64,000 nt of DNA from an uncultured Paraburkholderia sp. (GTDB lineage Bacteria; Pseudomonadota; Gammaproteobacteria; Burkholderiales; Burkholderiaceae). The translations under genes and the position numbers were made by a program. The notes under the pieces were generated by a model. The model was given only the letters and a program-made list of their open reading frames with translations. It had not been told where the DNA came from and did not search any database. Each line of letters starts with the position of its first letter. Positions within the stretch are counted from its first letter, which is position 1. The stretch covers positions 62,001 through 126,000 of the forward strand of contig CALNWN010000012.1 of the NCBI GenBank assembly GCA_940746715.1, written 5' to 3'. Below, piece after piece: positions 8,515 to 17,494 of the stretch.

Positions 8515-9717
8515 TCATCCGTCGAATCTGACAGCGTTCGCCGTCATGGCGCCTCGTCGACGCCGCGCGCGGTTCTCGTGAAAGCGTTTGCGGAACGGCT
8601 CGAACATTTTGGCGTCGATCGCGTCGCGCATTTCCTGCATGAGTTCGAGGTAGTAGTGCAGGTTGTGAATCGTATTCAGCTGTGCGCCCAGAATTTCCCC
8701 CACGCGATGCAGATGATGCAGATACCCGCGAGTGAAATTTCGGCAGGTGTAGCAGCCACATTGCTCGTCGAGCGGCCGCAGCGAATTTTTGTGCGTGGCG
8801 TTGCGGATCTTGATGTCGCCAAAGCGCGTGAAGAGCCAGCCATTGCGCGCGTTGCGCGTGGGCATGACGCAGTCGAACATGTCGACGCCGGCGGCGACGC
8901 CCGCCACCAGGTCTTCCGGCGTGCCGACGCCCATCAGATAGTGCGGCTTGTTGGCCGGCAGCTTCGGGCCGATGTGGTTCAGCACGCGCATCATGTCCTC
9001 TTTCGGCTCGCCGACCGACAGCCCGCCGATGGCGAGGCCGTGAAAATCCTTCTCCGCGAGACCCGCGAGCGACTCGTCGCGCAGGTCCTCGAACATGCCG
9101 CCCTGAACAATGCCGAAGAGCGCGTTCGGATTGCCGAGCCGGCGGAATTCGTCGATCGAGCGCTGCGCCCAGCGCATCGACATGCGCATGGAGTCGGCCG
9201 CGTCCTTGTGCGAGGTCGGCACGTTGTTGGTTGCGTAGGGCGTGCATTCGTCGAACTGCATGACGATGTCCGAGTTCAGCACTTTCTGAATCTGCATCGA
9301 CACTTCCGGCGACAGGAACAGCTTGTCGCCGTTGATCGGCGAGGCAAACGTCACGCCGTCTTCGGTGATCTTGCGCAGGTCGCCGAGCGAAAATACCTGG
9401 AAGCCGCCGGAGTCGGTCAGGATCGGCTTTTTCCAGCCCATGAAGCCGTGCAGCCCGCCGTGCGCGGCGATGGTTTCGAGCCCCGGGCGCAGCCACATGT
9501 GAAACGTATTGCCGAGGATGATCTGCGCGTGCATTTCTTCGAGCTCGCGCGGCTGCACGGCTTTCACGGTGCCGTAGGTGCCGACCGGCATGAAGATCGG
9601 CGTTTCGACCGCGCCGTGATCCAGTGTCACGCGGCCGCGGCGCGCGGCGCCGTCGGTGCCGAGCAGTTCGAAGTGGAGGCCGTCGGCGGGTGGTTGAAAT
9701 GGATGACCGGTGGTCAT
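8515..9717 (-). CDS. tgt: Queuine tRNA-ribosyltransferase (tRNA-guanine transglycosylase)
   Basis: 400 residues. Catalytic nucleophile region LTDSGGFQVFSLG and the substrate loop FDCVMPTRNARNG are present, and so is the zinc site CGCYTCRNFTRGYLHHL near the C-terminus. It exchanges guanine for preQ1 at position 34 of GUN-anticodon tRNAs. ATG at 9717 has GGAG nine bases upstream. It lies between queA, the next enzyme of queuosine synthesis, and yajC. Confidence 0.96.
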   Translation of the reverse strand: MTTGHPFQPPADGLHFELLGTDGAARRGRVTLDHGAVETPIFMPVGTYGTVKAVQPRELEEMHAQIILGNTFHMWLRPGLETIAAHGGLHGFMGWKKPILTDSGGFQVFSLGDLRKITEDGVTFASPINGDKLFLSPEVSMQIQKVLNSDIVMQFDECTPYATNNVPTSHKDAADSMRMSMRWAQRSIDEFRRLGNPNALFGIVQGGMFEDLRDESLAGLAEKDFHGLAIGGLSVGEPKEDMMRVLNHIGPKLPANKPHYLMGVGTPEDLVAGVAAGVDMFDCVMPTRNARNGWLFTRFGDIKIRNATHKNSLRPLDEQCGCYTCRNFTRGYLHHLHRVGEILGAQLNTIHNLHYYLELMQEMRDAIDAKMFEPFRKRFHENRARRRRGAMTANAVRFDG

Positions 9718-9829
9718 TAAGTTAACTCCGTGGCAAACCGGAAAACAGTCCGGCGCGGTAAAGAAAATGCCGCCGCGATGGCTCGCAGCGGCGTGAAAAA
9801 ACGTCGAAAACGACAGGCGCTCTGTCAGA

Positions 9830-10888
9830 TCAACCGTCGCGGCGAGTCAGCAGCATCGCATCGCCGTAGCTGAAAAAGCGGTAGCGCTGCTCGATGGCGT
9901 GCTGATACGCGGAGCGAATCGTCTCCACACCGGCGAATGCCGACACCAGCATCAGCAACGTCGACTTCGGCATATGAAAATTCGTGACGAGCCAGTCGAC
10001 CACGCGAAACCTGTAGCCCAGCGTGATGAAAATATCGGTTTCCGTGCTCGCTGCGGCAAGCGGCCGGCCGGCGGCTTCGGCGTCGCGCGCGGCGGCTTCG
10101 AGCGCGCGCATTGACGTGGTGCCCACGGCGATCACGCGGTTGCCGCGCGCCTTCGTGGCGGCGATTTTGTCGGCGAGCGACTGCGGCAGATGATACCACT
10201 CGCTGTGCATCTTGTGCTCGGCGAGGTTTTCCACGCGCACCGGCTGGAAGGTGCCCGCGCCGACGTGCAGCGTCAGCGTCGCGCGCTCCACGCCGTGCGC
10301 GTCGAGCCGCGCGAAAAGCGACTCGTCGAAATGCAGGCCCGCCGTGGGTGCCGCGACCGCGCCCGGATTTTGCGCGTAGACGGTTTGATAGCGCGTTTCG
10401 TCGACGGCGTCGGGGTCGTGCTCGATGTACGGCGGCAACGGCAGGCGGCCGTGCTGCTCGATCAGCGTCAGGCAGTCGGCGGGAAAATGCAGCGTGTAGA
10501 ACGGCTCGACGCGCTCGCCAACGGTGACGTCGAACGCATCGGCAAGACGGATCGTCGTGCCCAGCTGCGGGCTCTTGCTCGCGCGGATCTGCGCGAGTGC
10601 CGTTCGCTCGCCGGTGAGACGCTCGACCAGCACCTCGATCTTGCCGCCATTCGCCTTCTGGCCGAGAAAGCGCGCCTTCAGGACTTTGGTATCGTTAAAG
10701 ACCAGCAGGTCGCCGGGCGAAATGCATTCGGGCAACTCGGAAAAGCGGCGGTCGACGAGGCGCGCGGCGCGGTCGGCATCGGCCGCGTTGTCGACCCGGA
10801 GCAGACGGCTCGCGCTGCGCTCGGGCAGCGCGACTTGCGCGATCAGTTCGGGCGGCAGATCGAAATCGAAATCGGAAAGCGTAAACAT
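9830..10888 (-). CDS. queA: S-adenosylmethionine:tRNA ribosyltransferase-isomerase QueA
   Basis: 352 residues beginning MFTLSDFDFDLPPELIAQVA. Family motifs: LLVFNDTKVLKARFLGQK, AAPTAGLHFDESL, LHVGAGTFQPVRVEN, GTTSMRALEAA and FITLGYRFRVVDWLVTNFHMPKSTLLML. It converts preQ1-tRNA to epoxyqueuosine-tRNA. The ATG at 10888 is chosen because QueA homology begins there; the open frame continues upstream without similarity. First gene of the queA-tgt-yajC-secDF operon. A TACAAT box at 11047-11052 on the minus strand could be its -10, overlapping the divergent recG leader (inference). Confidence 0.95.
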   Translation of the reverse strand: MFTLSDFDFDLPPELIAQVALPERSASRLLRVDNAADADRAARLVDRRFSELPECISPGDLLVFNDTKVLKARFLGQKANGGKIEVLVERLTGERTALAQIRASKSPQLGTTIRLADAFDVTVGERVEPFYTLHFPADCLTLIEQHGRLPLPPYIEHDPDAVDETRYQTVYAQNPGAVAAPTAGLHFDESLFARLDAHGVERATLTLHVGAGTFQPVRVENLAEHKMHSEWYHLPQSLADKIAATKARGNRVIAVGTTSMRALEAAARDAEAAGRPLAAASTETDIFITLGYRFRVVDWLVTNFHMPKSTLLMLVSAFAGVETIRSAYQHAIEQRYRFFSYGDAMLLTRRDG

Positions 10889-11067
10889 GCAAACGACTGG
10901 AAGCGAATGGGGACTGAATTGAGCCGAAGCCTCGGCCGGGCAGCTATGATTGCGGGACGCAGCGGCGGCCCGCGAGCCGGCGCGCACGCGCAGCCAGCCG
11001 CAGCCACCATATGGCCGCGCAGCCTTCGACACTTTTGACAGCCGATATTGTACTTGCGAAGCAGCCC

Positions 11068-13275
11068 ATGCCTTTGTCCGACCGCCGATCACCTTCTGCA
11101 GATGAACTGAGCGCCGAACCGGCAGCCCGCGTCGCGCGAGACGACGGGTTGGGCAAGCCTGCGGCGAAATCCGCGGCAAATTCCGCGGCCAAAGCAGCCT
11201 CCACCAAACCCGCCGTCAAAACCGCCGACAAACTCGCCAAGCTCGGCCTCACGCGCGACATCGACCTCGTGCTGCATCTGCCGATGCGCTACGAGGACGA
11301 AACCTCGCTCACGCCGATCGGTCATCTGCTGCCCGGCGGCATCGCGCAAACGGAAGGCGTGGTGTTCGACAACGAGATCGCCTATCGTCCGCGCCGTCAG
11401 TTGCTCGTCAAATTGCGCGACGACGCCGGCGACGAACTCGTGCTGCGCTTTCTGAACTTCTACGGTTCGCAGGTCAAGCAGATGGCGATCGGCGCGCGGT
11501 TGCGCGTGCGCGGCGACGTGCGGGGCGGCTTCTTCGGCATGGAGATGGTGCATCCGGCAGTGCGCGTCGTCGACGAAGACACACCGCTGCCGCAAGCCCT
11601 CACGCCGGTTTATCCGAGCACCGCGGGCATGACGCAGGCCTATTTGCGCAAGGCGATCGACAACACGTTGTCGCGCACGTCGCTGCCGGAGCTGTTGCCC
11701 GAAGCCGTCGCGCGCGAATGGCTGCAGCCGCTCGGCGTACCCTCGCTGATGGACGCGGTGCGCACGCTGCATCACCCGGGCGCGCAGTCGGACGAGACCG
11801 CGTTGATCGACGGCACGCATCCGGCGTGGGTGCGTATCAAGTTCGAGGAACTGCTCGCGCAGCAGATGTCGCTCAAGCGCGCGCACGAGGAGCGCCGCAC
11901 GCGCGCCGCGCCGGCCATGCCGCGTCGCAAGCTCGGCGACGAAGCGGCGCTCGTCGCGCGTCTGCTGAAGGCGCTGCCGTTTTCGCTGACGAAGGCGCAG
12001 GAGCGCGTGGGCGGCGAGATCGCGCTCGATTTGACCCAGCCGCATCCGATGCAGCGGCTCCTGCAGGGCGACGTGGGCAGCGGCAAGACCATTGTGGCGG
12101 CGCTGGCCGCCGCGCAGGCGATCGACGCCGGCTACCAGGCCGCGCTCATGGCGCCCACCGAAATTCTCGCCGAGCAGCACGCGCGCAAGCTGCGCGGCTG
12201 GCTCGCGCCGCTCGGCGTGAGCGTCGCGTGGCTCGCGGGCAGCCTGAAGGCTAAGGAAAAGCGCGCGGCCATCGAAGCCGCCGCGCTCGGCACCGCGCAA
12301 CTCGTGATCGGCACGCACGCGATCATTCAGGACACGGTGGAGTTCGCCCGGCTCGGGCTTGTGATCGTCGACGAACAGCACCGCTTCGGCGTCGCGCAAC
12401 GTCTCACGCTGCGCGCCAAAGCGCTGAACGCCGCTGACGGCGCGCGCGATTTCCAGCCGCATCAGCTGATGATGTCGGCCACGCCCATTCCGCGCACGCT
12501 CGCCATGACGTATTACGCGGACCTCGACGTCTCGACGATCGACGAATTGCCGCCCGGGCGCACGCCGATCCTCACCAAGCTCGTGTCCGACGCGCGCCGC
12601 GAGGAAGTGATCGGCCGAGTGCGCGAAGCGGCGCTCACCGGACGGCAGGTCTACTGGGTGTGTCCGCTGATCGAGGAAAGCGAGACGCTGCAATTGCAGA
12701 CCGCAGTCGAGACCTATGAAACGCTCGTCGCGGCTTTGCCGGAATTGAAGGTCGGGCTCGTGCATGGCCGTCTCGCGCCGGCCGAGAAGGCCGCCGTGAT
12801 GGATGCCTTCACGCGCAACGAGGTGCAGCTGCTGGTCGCGACCACGGTGATCGAAGTGGGCGTGGACGTGCCCAACGCGTCGCTGATGGTGATCGAGCAC
12901 GCCGAGCGCTTCGGCCTCTCGCAGCTGCACCAGTTGCGCGGGCGGGTGGGGCGCGGCAGCGCGGCGTCGGTCTGTGTGTTGCTCTACACCGGTCCGCTTT
13001 CGATGACCGCGCGCGCCCGCCTGCAAACCATGCGCGAGACGACCGACGGCTTCGAAATCGCGCGCCGCGATCTGGAGATACGCGGCCCCGGCGAGTTTCT
13101 CGGCGCGCGGCAGTCCGGCGCGGCGATGCTGCGGTTTGCCGATCTGCAAAACGATCAGTGGCTGATCGAGCCCGCGCGCGAAGCCGCCGCGGCGCTGCTC
13201 GAGAAGTATCCTGAGGTCGTCTCGCAGCATCTGGCGCGCTGGCTCGGCGCCCGCGAACATTACCTCAAGGCCTGA
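11068..13275 (+). CDS. recG: ATP-dependent DNA helicase RecG
   Basis: 735 residues from the ATG at 11068; an in-frame ATG at 11011 would add 19 residues and cannot be excluded, since neither has a strong ribosome site. The N-terminal wedge/OB domain (LVLHLPMRYEDETSLTPIG) is followed by helicase motifs: Walker A GDVGSGKT at about residue 334, DEQH at about 435, MSATPIPRTLAMTYYADLDV, and QLRGRVGRG. RecG remodels stalled replication forks and branched recombination intermediates. The poorly conserved basic, alanine-rich N-terminal extension is longer than in E. coli RecG (693). oxyR follows 162 bases later, as in several beta- and gammaproteobacteria. Confidence 0.95.
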   Translation: MPLSDRRSPSADELSAEPAARVARDDGLGKPAAKSAANSAAKAASTKPAVKTADKLAKLGLTRDIDLVLHLPMRYEDETSLTPIGHLLPGGIAQTEGVVFDNEIAYRPRRQLLVKLRDDAGDELVLRFLNFYGSQVKQMAIGARLRVRGDVRGGFFGMEMVHPAVRVVDEDTPLPQALTPVYPSTAGMTQAYLRKAIDNTLSRTSLPELLPEAVAREWLQPLGVPSLMDAVRTLHHPGAQSDETALIDGTHPAWVRIKFEELLAQQMSLKRAHEERRTRAAPAMPRRKLGDEAALVARLLKALPFSLTKAQERVGGEIALDLTQPHPMQRLLQGDVGSGKTIVAALAAAQAIDAGYQAALMAPTEILAEQHARKLRGWLAPLGVSVAWLAGSLKAKEKRAAIEAAALGTAQLVIGTHAIIQDTVEFARLGLVIVDEQHRFGVAQRLTLRAKALNAADGARDFQPHQLMMSATPIPRTLAMTYYADLDVSTIDELPPGRTPILTKLVSDARREEVIGRVREAALTGRQVYWVCPLIEESETLQLQTAVETYETLVAALPELKVGLVHGRLAPAEKAAVMDAFTRNEVQLLVATTVIEVGVDVPNASLMVIEHAERFGLSQLHQLRGRVGRGSAASVCVLLYTGPLSMTARARLQTMRETTDGFEIARRDLEIRGPGEFLGARQSGAAMLRFADLQNDQWLIEPAREAAAALLEKYPEVVSQHLARWLGAREHYLKA

Positions 13276-13394
13276 GCGCCGACAGGCGCCGGCCTGCTCG
13301 CGCTGCCGGGCGCTTCGGCCGACCGGGCCGATTTCGCGGAGACGAAGCAAGCGAAACCCGGCAAACTAGGTTGGCGAACCGACCCTATGGGTGT

Positions 13395-13409
13395 ATAACT
13401 AGAACCTAT
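13395..13409 (+). promoter_or_regulatory. Candidate OxyR half-site before oxyR
   Basis: ATAA-N7-CTAT (13395-13398 and 13406-13409) differs by one base from the OxyR half-site ATAG-N7-CTAT and lies 28 bp before the oxyR start codon. A second CTAT lies 21 bp upstream (13385-13388), close to one DNA turn pair away, but its partner half is degenerate. Position fits autoregulation; the match is modest. Confidence 0.35.
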
Positions 13410-13437
13410 CGAATCCATCGCACTGATTGGTCCCCCA

Positions 13438-14397
13438 ATGACGCTCACCGAATTGAAGTACATCGTCGCCGTGGCCCGCGAGCGGCACTTTGGCCGGGCC
13501 GCCGAAGCGTGTTTCGTCAGCCAGCCGACCTTGTCTGTCGCCATCAAGAAGCTCGAAGATGAGCTCAATGTGCAGATTTTCGAGCGCGGCACGAGTGAAG
13601 TGAGTGTCACGCCGATCGGCGAGCAGATCGTCACCCAAGCTCAGCGGGTGCTGGAACAGACGCTCGCCATCAAGGAAATCGCCAAGCAGGGCAAAGATCC
13701 GCTCGTCGGGCCGCTGCGCCTCGGCGTCATCTATACGATCGGGCCGTACCTGCTGCCCACGCTCGTCAAGCAGATGATCAAGCGCGTCCCGCAAATGCCC
13801 TTGATGTTGCAGGAAAATTACACGCTCAAGCTGATCGAGTTGCTCAAGCAGGGCGAAATCGACGTCGCGATCATGGCGCTGCCGTTTCCGGAAACCGGGC
13901 TGATGCTGCGGCCGCTCTACGACGAGCCGTTTGTGGTCGCGCTGCCGTCCGGTCACGCGTGGGAAAACCGCCAGAAAATCGACGCGGATGACCTCAAGCA
14001 GGAAACCATGCTGCTGCTAGGCAGCGGTCATTGTTTTCGCGACCACGTGCTCGGCGTTTGCCCGGAACTGATGCGTTTTTCGCAGAACGCCGACGGCATC
14101 CAGAAGACGTTCGAGGGCTCGTCGCTGGAAACCATCCGCCATATGGTCGCAAGCGGCGTGGGCATTACGGTGCTGCCGCGCATGTCGGTGCATGAAGTGA
14201 AGCCGCACGCGGGCGGCATCGACTCGGGCCTTTTGTCCTATGTTCCATTCGACGAGCCGGTGCCCGACCGCCGGGTTGTGCTCGCGTGGCGCAAGAGTTT
14301 CACGCGGATGCCCGCCATCGACGCAATCTGCGACGCCATCAGCGCCTGCGACCTGCCGGGCGTGAAAAAGCTGGACTTGCCGGTCGCCGTCAACTGA
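13438..14397 (+). CDS. oxyR: LysR-type peroxide sensor OxyR
   Basis: 319 residues. N-terminal winged helix-turn-helix (MTLTELKYIVAVARERHFGRA AEACFVSQPTLSVAIKKLE), then a LysR effector domain. The sequence GSGHCFRDHVLGVCPE places cysteines at residues 199 and 208, the same positions as the peroxide-sensing disulfide pair of E. coli OxyR. It should activate catalase and dps genes on oxidation; both lie immediately downstream. OxyR and dps are intact although the catalase between them is broken. Confidence 0.95.
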   Translation: MTLTELKYIVAVARERHFGRAAEACFVSQPTLSVAIKKLEDELNVQIFERGTSEVSVTPIGEQIVTQAQRVLEQTLAIKEIAKQGKDPLVGPLRLGVIYTIGPYLLPTLVKQMIKRVPQMPLMLQENYTLKLIELLKQGEIDVAIMALPFPETGLMLRPLYDEPFVVALPSGHAWENRQKIDADDLKQETMLLLGSGHCFRDHVLGVCPELMRFSQNADGIQKTFEGSSLETIRHMVASGVGITVLPRMSVHEVKPHAGGIDSGLLSYVPFDEPVPDRRVVLAWRKSFTRMPAIDAICDAISACDLPGVKKLDLPVAVN

Positions 14398-14494
14398 GCC
14401 GCGGGTCGGGGGTTATGGGCGGCGCGCTCGCTGGTTATATGCCGGCGGCCCGCCGCACGGTTTTGCCGTGTCAACTTAGCGCGCCAACGACCGT

Positions 14495-14516
14495 CTATTG
14501 GATAGATTAAATTTAT
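14495..14516 (+). promoter_or_regulatory. Candidate OxyR-controlled promoter region upstream of the catalase locus
   Basis: An A/T-rich island (about 14495-14550) in a GC-rich region. CTAT-tgg-ATAG (14495-14505) is a perfect inverted repeat, and ATAG-N7-TTAT (14502-14516) matches an OxyR half-site at seven of eight defined positions. Further ATAG boxes follow at 14532 and 14542. It lies between oxyR and the small ORF that precedes the catalase. Assignment is by position and partial motif only. Confidence 0.4.
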
Positions 14517-14589
14517 AAAAACACGAATACGATAGTGTTGATATAGTCGTCTGCATGGATCGCCCGATCATCAAAAACCGGAGGACATC

Positions 14590-14727
14590 ATGACGCAACC
14601 GAACTTGCCGCAAACTCAAACCGTCGCCGCTGACGGGGCCGCCGCCACCGCCGGCTTTGCGGCCGCCATGGTCGGCATTCGCACGGTCGCCGTGTCGTTG
14701 CTGGTCGACCGGGCGCTGTCCGCGTAA
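14590..14727 (+). CDS. Small ORF, 45 residues, upstream of catalase; function unknown
   Basis: Reads MTQPNLPQTQTVAADG, an alanine-rich stretch, then AGFAAAMVGIRTVAVSLLVD and RALSA stop. A strong ribosome site GGAGGA (14580-14585) precedes the ATG, which is the main reason to take it as real. The C-terminal half is hydrophobic enough for a short membrane or amphipathic helix. It lies downstream of the putative OxyR promoter and 113 bases before the catalase start, so it would be co-induced by peroxide. No known family recognised; it might also be a leader affecting catalase translation. Confidence 0.5.
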   Translation: MTQPNLPQTQTVAADGAAATAGFAAAMVGIRTVAVSLLVDRALSA

Positions 14728-14840
14728 TCCTTCATCTGCTGGCGTCATTTGCCTGCACTGTTGTTCGCCTAAGCTTTCGGCATTGCCTTGCCGCGCTTCT
14801 CCCCCAATCCGTTTGAACGAAAACCATCCAGGAGTCCCGC

Positions 14841-16294
14841 ATGTCCGAACGTAAGCTCACCAATGCCGCCGGCGCGCCCGTCGCCGATAACTAGGATTCG
14901 ATGACCGCCGGCGTGCGCGGCCCGGTTGTCCTGCAAGACGTGTGGCTGCTCGAAAAGCTCGCGCACTTCGATCGCGAGGTGATTCCCGAGCGCCGCGTCC
15001 ACGCAAAGGGCTCCGGCGCATTCGGCACGCTTAAGGTGACGCACGACATCTCGCGCTACACGAAGGCGAAGGTCTTCGCTCAGGTCGGCAAGGAAACGCC
15101 GCTCTTCATGCGCTTCTCGACGGTGGCGGGCGAGCGCGGCGCGGCCGACGCCGAACGCGACGTGCGCGGTTTCTCGATCAAGTTCTATACGGAAGAAGGC
15201 AACTGGGACGTGGTGGGCAACAACACGCCGGTGTTTTTCATCCGCGATCCGCTGAAATTTCCGGACTTCATTCACACGCAGAAGCGCGACCCGTACACCA
15301 ACCTGCGCAACAACGTTGCCGCGTGGGATTTCTGGACGCGTCATCCGGAGTCGATGCATCAGGTCACCATTCTGATGAGCGACCGCGGCATTCCGAAGAA
15401 CTACCGTCAGATGCACGGCTCCGGTTCGCACACGTACTCGTTCATCAACGCGAATAACGAGCGCTTCTGGGTCAAGTTCCACTTCAAATCGCTGCAAGGC
15501 ATTGAGAATTTCACCGATGCCGAAGCGGCCCAGGTCATCGCGCAAGACCGCGAAAGCGCGCAGCGCGATCTGGTGGGCAGTATCGACGAAGGCAATTTCC
15601 CGAAGTGGCGCTTCGCGATCCAGGTGATGCCGGAGGCCGAGGCGGCGGCCTATCGCTTCAATCCGTTCGACATTACGAAGGTGTGGTCGCAGAAAGACTA
15701 CCCGCTGATCGACGTCGGCACGATCGAACTGAACCGCAACGCGGCCAACTATTTCGTGGATGTCGAGCAGGCAGCGTTCACGCCGGCCAACGTGGTGCCG
15801 GGCATTGGGCTCTCGCCGGACCGCCTGTTGCAGGGGCGGCTGTTCTCGTACGGCGACACGCAGCGCTATCGTCTCGGCATCAATCACCATCAGATTCCGG
15901 TGAACGCGTCGCGCGTGCCGAACCCGCATTCGTTCCATCGCGACGGCGCGATGCGCACCGACGGCAACCTGGGCGGCAACGTGAACTACGGCCAAACCGT
16001 TTCGGCGATTTCGCTCAGGACGCCAACGCGTCCGAGCCGCCGCTCGCCGCGGGCGCGGTGGATCGCTACGATCATCGCGCGGATGACGATTACTACACGC
16101 AGCGGGGCATGCTCTTCGCGCTGTTCGACGCGGCCCAGCGCGAGCGGCTGTTCGGCAACATCGCGCGCCATATCAACGGTGTGCCGCAGGAGATCGTCGC
16201 GCGTGCGGTCGAGCATTTCCGCCGCATCGATCCGGCTTATGCCGAAGGCGTGATCGCCGCGATGGCCGCGCTCGCGGAAGGCGGCAAGAAGTAA
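14841..16294 (+). pseudogene. katA: Monofunctional haem catalase, disrupted by an amber codon and a frameshift
   Basis: The true start is ATG 14841 (GGAG eight bases before), reading MSERKLTNAAGAPVADN. Codon 18 is TAG (14892-14894) where catalases of this group usually have Gln or similar (…DNQ/NSMTAG), fitting CAG to TAG. The frame then continues from MTAGVRGPVVLQDVW through RRVHAKGSGAFG (catalytic His region), FIRDPLKFPDFIHTQ and RLFSYGDTQRYRLG (haem-ligand Tyr). Near 15996 one base is missing in GTGAACTACGG(-)CCAAACCG; the proper frame resumes as PNRFGDFAQDANASEPPL and ends at 16294. Restored length about 484 residues, normal for clade-3 catalases. An internal restart at 14901 could bypass the amber codon but not the frameshift, which replaces about 100 C-terminal residues. 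Confidence 0.9.
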
Positions 16295-16358
16295 CGATGT
16301 AAGCGAAGCGGGGCGCGCGGGCGTCCCGCGAGTATCGATACGAACCGGGAGCACGCCA

Positions 16359-16538
16359 ATGATTGAGATGATGAGAGCCACGGCCGACAGATCGTCGGCC
16401 ACGCAACGCGCACAGCGGCTGCATGCGCCGGGCTCGACCCTGCGCCTGAACATGCGCAAAGCCGTCGGCTTCGCGATCGTGACGAGCGGATTCGCGGTGA
16501 TCGCGGCGCAGGCGCTGCAACATGCGTTGGGCGGTTGA
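16359..16538 (+). CDS. Small ORF, 59 residues, between catalase and dps; function unknown
   Basis: Reads MIEMMRATADRSSATQRAQR, then a basic stretch, a hydrophobic segment (AVGFAIVTSGFAVIAAQAL) long enough for one membrane helix, and QHALGG stop. GGGAG (16347-16351) is well placed seven bases before the ATG. It starts 65 bp after the catalase stop and may share its transcript. No family recognised. Small single-helix proteins next to stress genes are common, but no specific role can be inferred. Confidence 0.5.
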   Translation: MIEMMRATADRSSATQRAQRLHAPGSTLRLNMRKAVGFAIVTSGFAVIAAQALQHALGG

Positions 16539-16736
16539 GCGGCATCAACGTGAGCGAGCTTGCGGACGCGCGTCGAGCCGGCTGGCACCTCACTACGCCG
16601 TGGCGGCACGCCACACGAACGTTTCGACTTTCTAAGCTAAACTGTCGAACGCTCGTTTTGCCGGGCCTGCCATCAGCGGGCCATTGGCACGCCGTTACTT
16701 CACTGCCGGTTCGTATCACTCTTCGAAGGAGTCGTC

Positions 16737-17225
16737 ATGGCCAAAAAAGAAACTGTACAGCACGTCAATATCGGGATCAGCGACAAGGACCGCAAGAAGA
16801 TCGCAGAAGGTCTGTCGCGCCTGCTCGCGGACACCTACACGCTCTACCTGAAGACCCACAACTTCCACTGGAACGTGACGGGTCCGATGTTCAACACGCT
16901 GCATCTGATGTTCGAAACGCAATACAACGAACTGGCGCTGGCCGTCGATTTGATTGCCGAGCGGATTCGCCCGCTGGGCGTGCACGCGCCCGGCAGCTAC
17001 AAGGACTTCGCCAAGCTGTCGTCGATTCCCGAAGCGGACGGCGTGCCTGCCGCGGAAGAGATGATCCGTCAGCTGGTGGAAGGTCAGGAAGCCGTAGTGC
17101 GCACCGCGCGCGCGATTTTCCCGTCGACGGAAGCGGCCAACGACGAGCCCACCGCCGACCTGCTGACGCAGCGCATGCAGACGCACGAAAAGACCGCGTG
17201 GATGCTGCGCTCGATGCTGGCTTGA
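16737..17225 (+). CDS. dps: Dps-family ferritin-like DNA-protection protein
   Basis: 162 residues. The ferroxidase residues of Dps align as His44 (HNFHWNVTG), His56 and Glu60 (LHLMFETQYNE), Asp71 and Glu75 (AVDLIAERI). The lysine-rich N-terminus (MAKKETVQ…DKDRKK) suits DNA binding. It oxidises Fe(II) with peroxide and stores iron in a dodecamer. AAGGAG stands seven bases before the ATG. Followed by a strong terminator and so probably monocistronic. It lies in the oxyR-catalase neighbourhood and remains intact. Confidence 0.95.
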   Translation: MAKKETVQHVNIGISDKDRKKIAEGLSRLLADTYTLYLKTHNFHWNVTGPMFNTLHLMFETQYNELALAVDLIAERIRPLGVHAPGSYKDFAKLSSIPEADGVPAAEEMIRQLVEGQEAVVRTARAIFPSTEAANDEPTADLLTQRMQTHEKTAWMLRSMLA

Positions 17226-17304
17226 TGAGCATCGGCTGATGCCGGTTTCGGCCGGTTTGCGCAAGCCGATCTGCCGGACGCGGGTTTGACGCAATAGCCA
17301 AAGG

Positions 17305-17335
17305 CAAAGCCTCCTTCGCGGAGGCTTTGTTTTTT
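17305..17335 (+). terminator. Rho-independent terminator after dps
   Basis: Stem CAAAGCCTC / GAGGCTTTG around CTTCGCG (with an additional C-G pair), followed by six T. It lies 80 bp after the dps stop. Confidence 0.9.
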
Positions 17336-17494
17336 CCGGCGTGCACTCGCAGATCACACTGACCGCGTGCGGCACGAAAGTGGACCGCTGCGCAGGCATA
17401 CGCGCCGCTTCCGGGTGCCCCGCTAGAGGTTCCCGCCGCATCCCGTAAAATAGCGGCACTGTTCCGCTATTCGCCTGCCTTCACCGAGTCCGCC

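Noticed and set aside
11089..13350. A 753-codon open frame on the minus strand opposite recG
   Set aside because: Same composition artefact; recG helicase motifs are on the plus strand.
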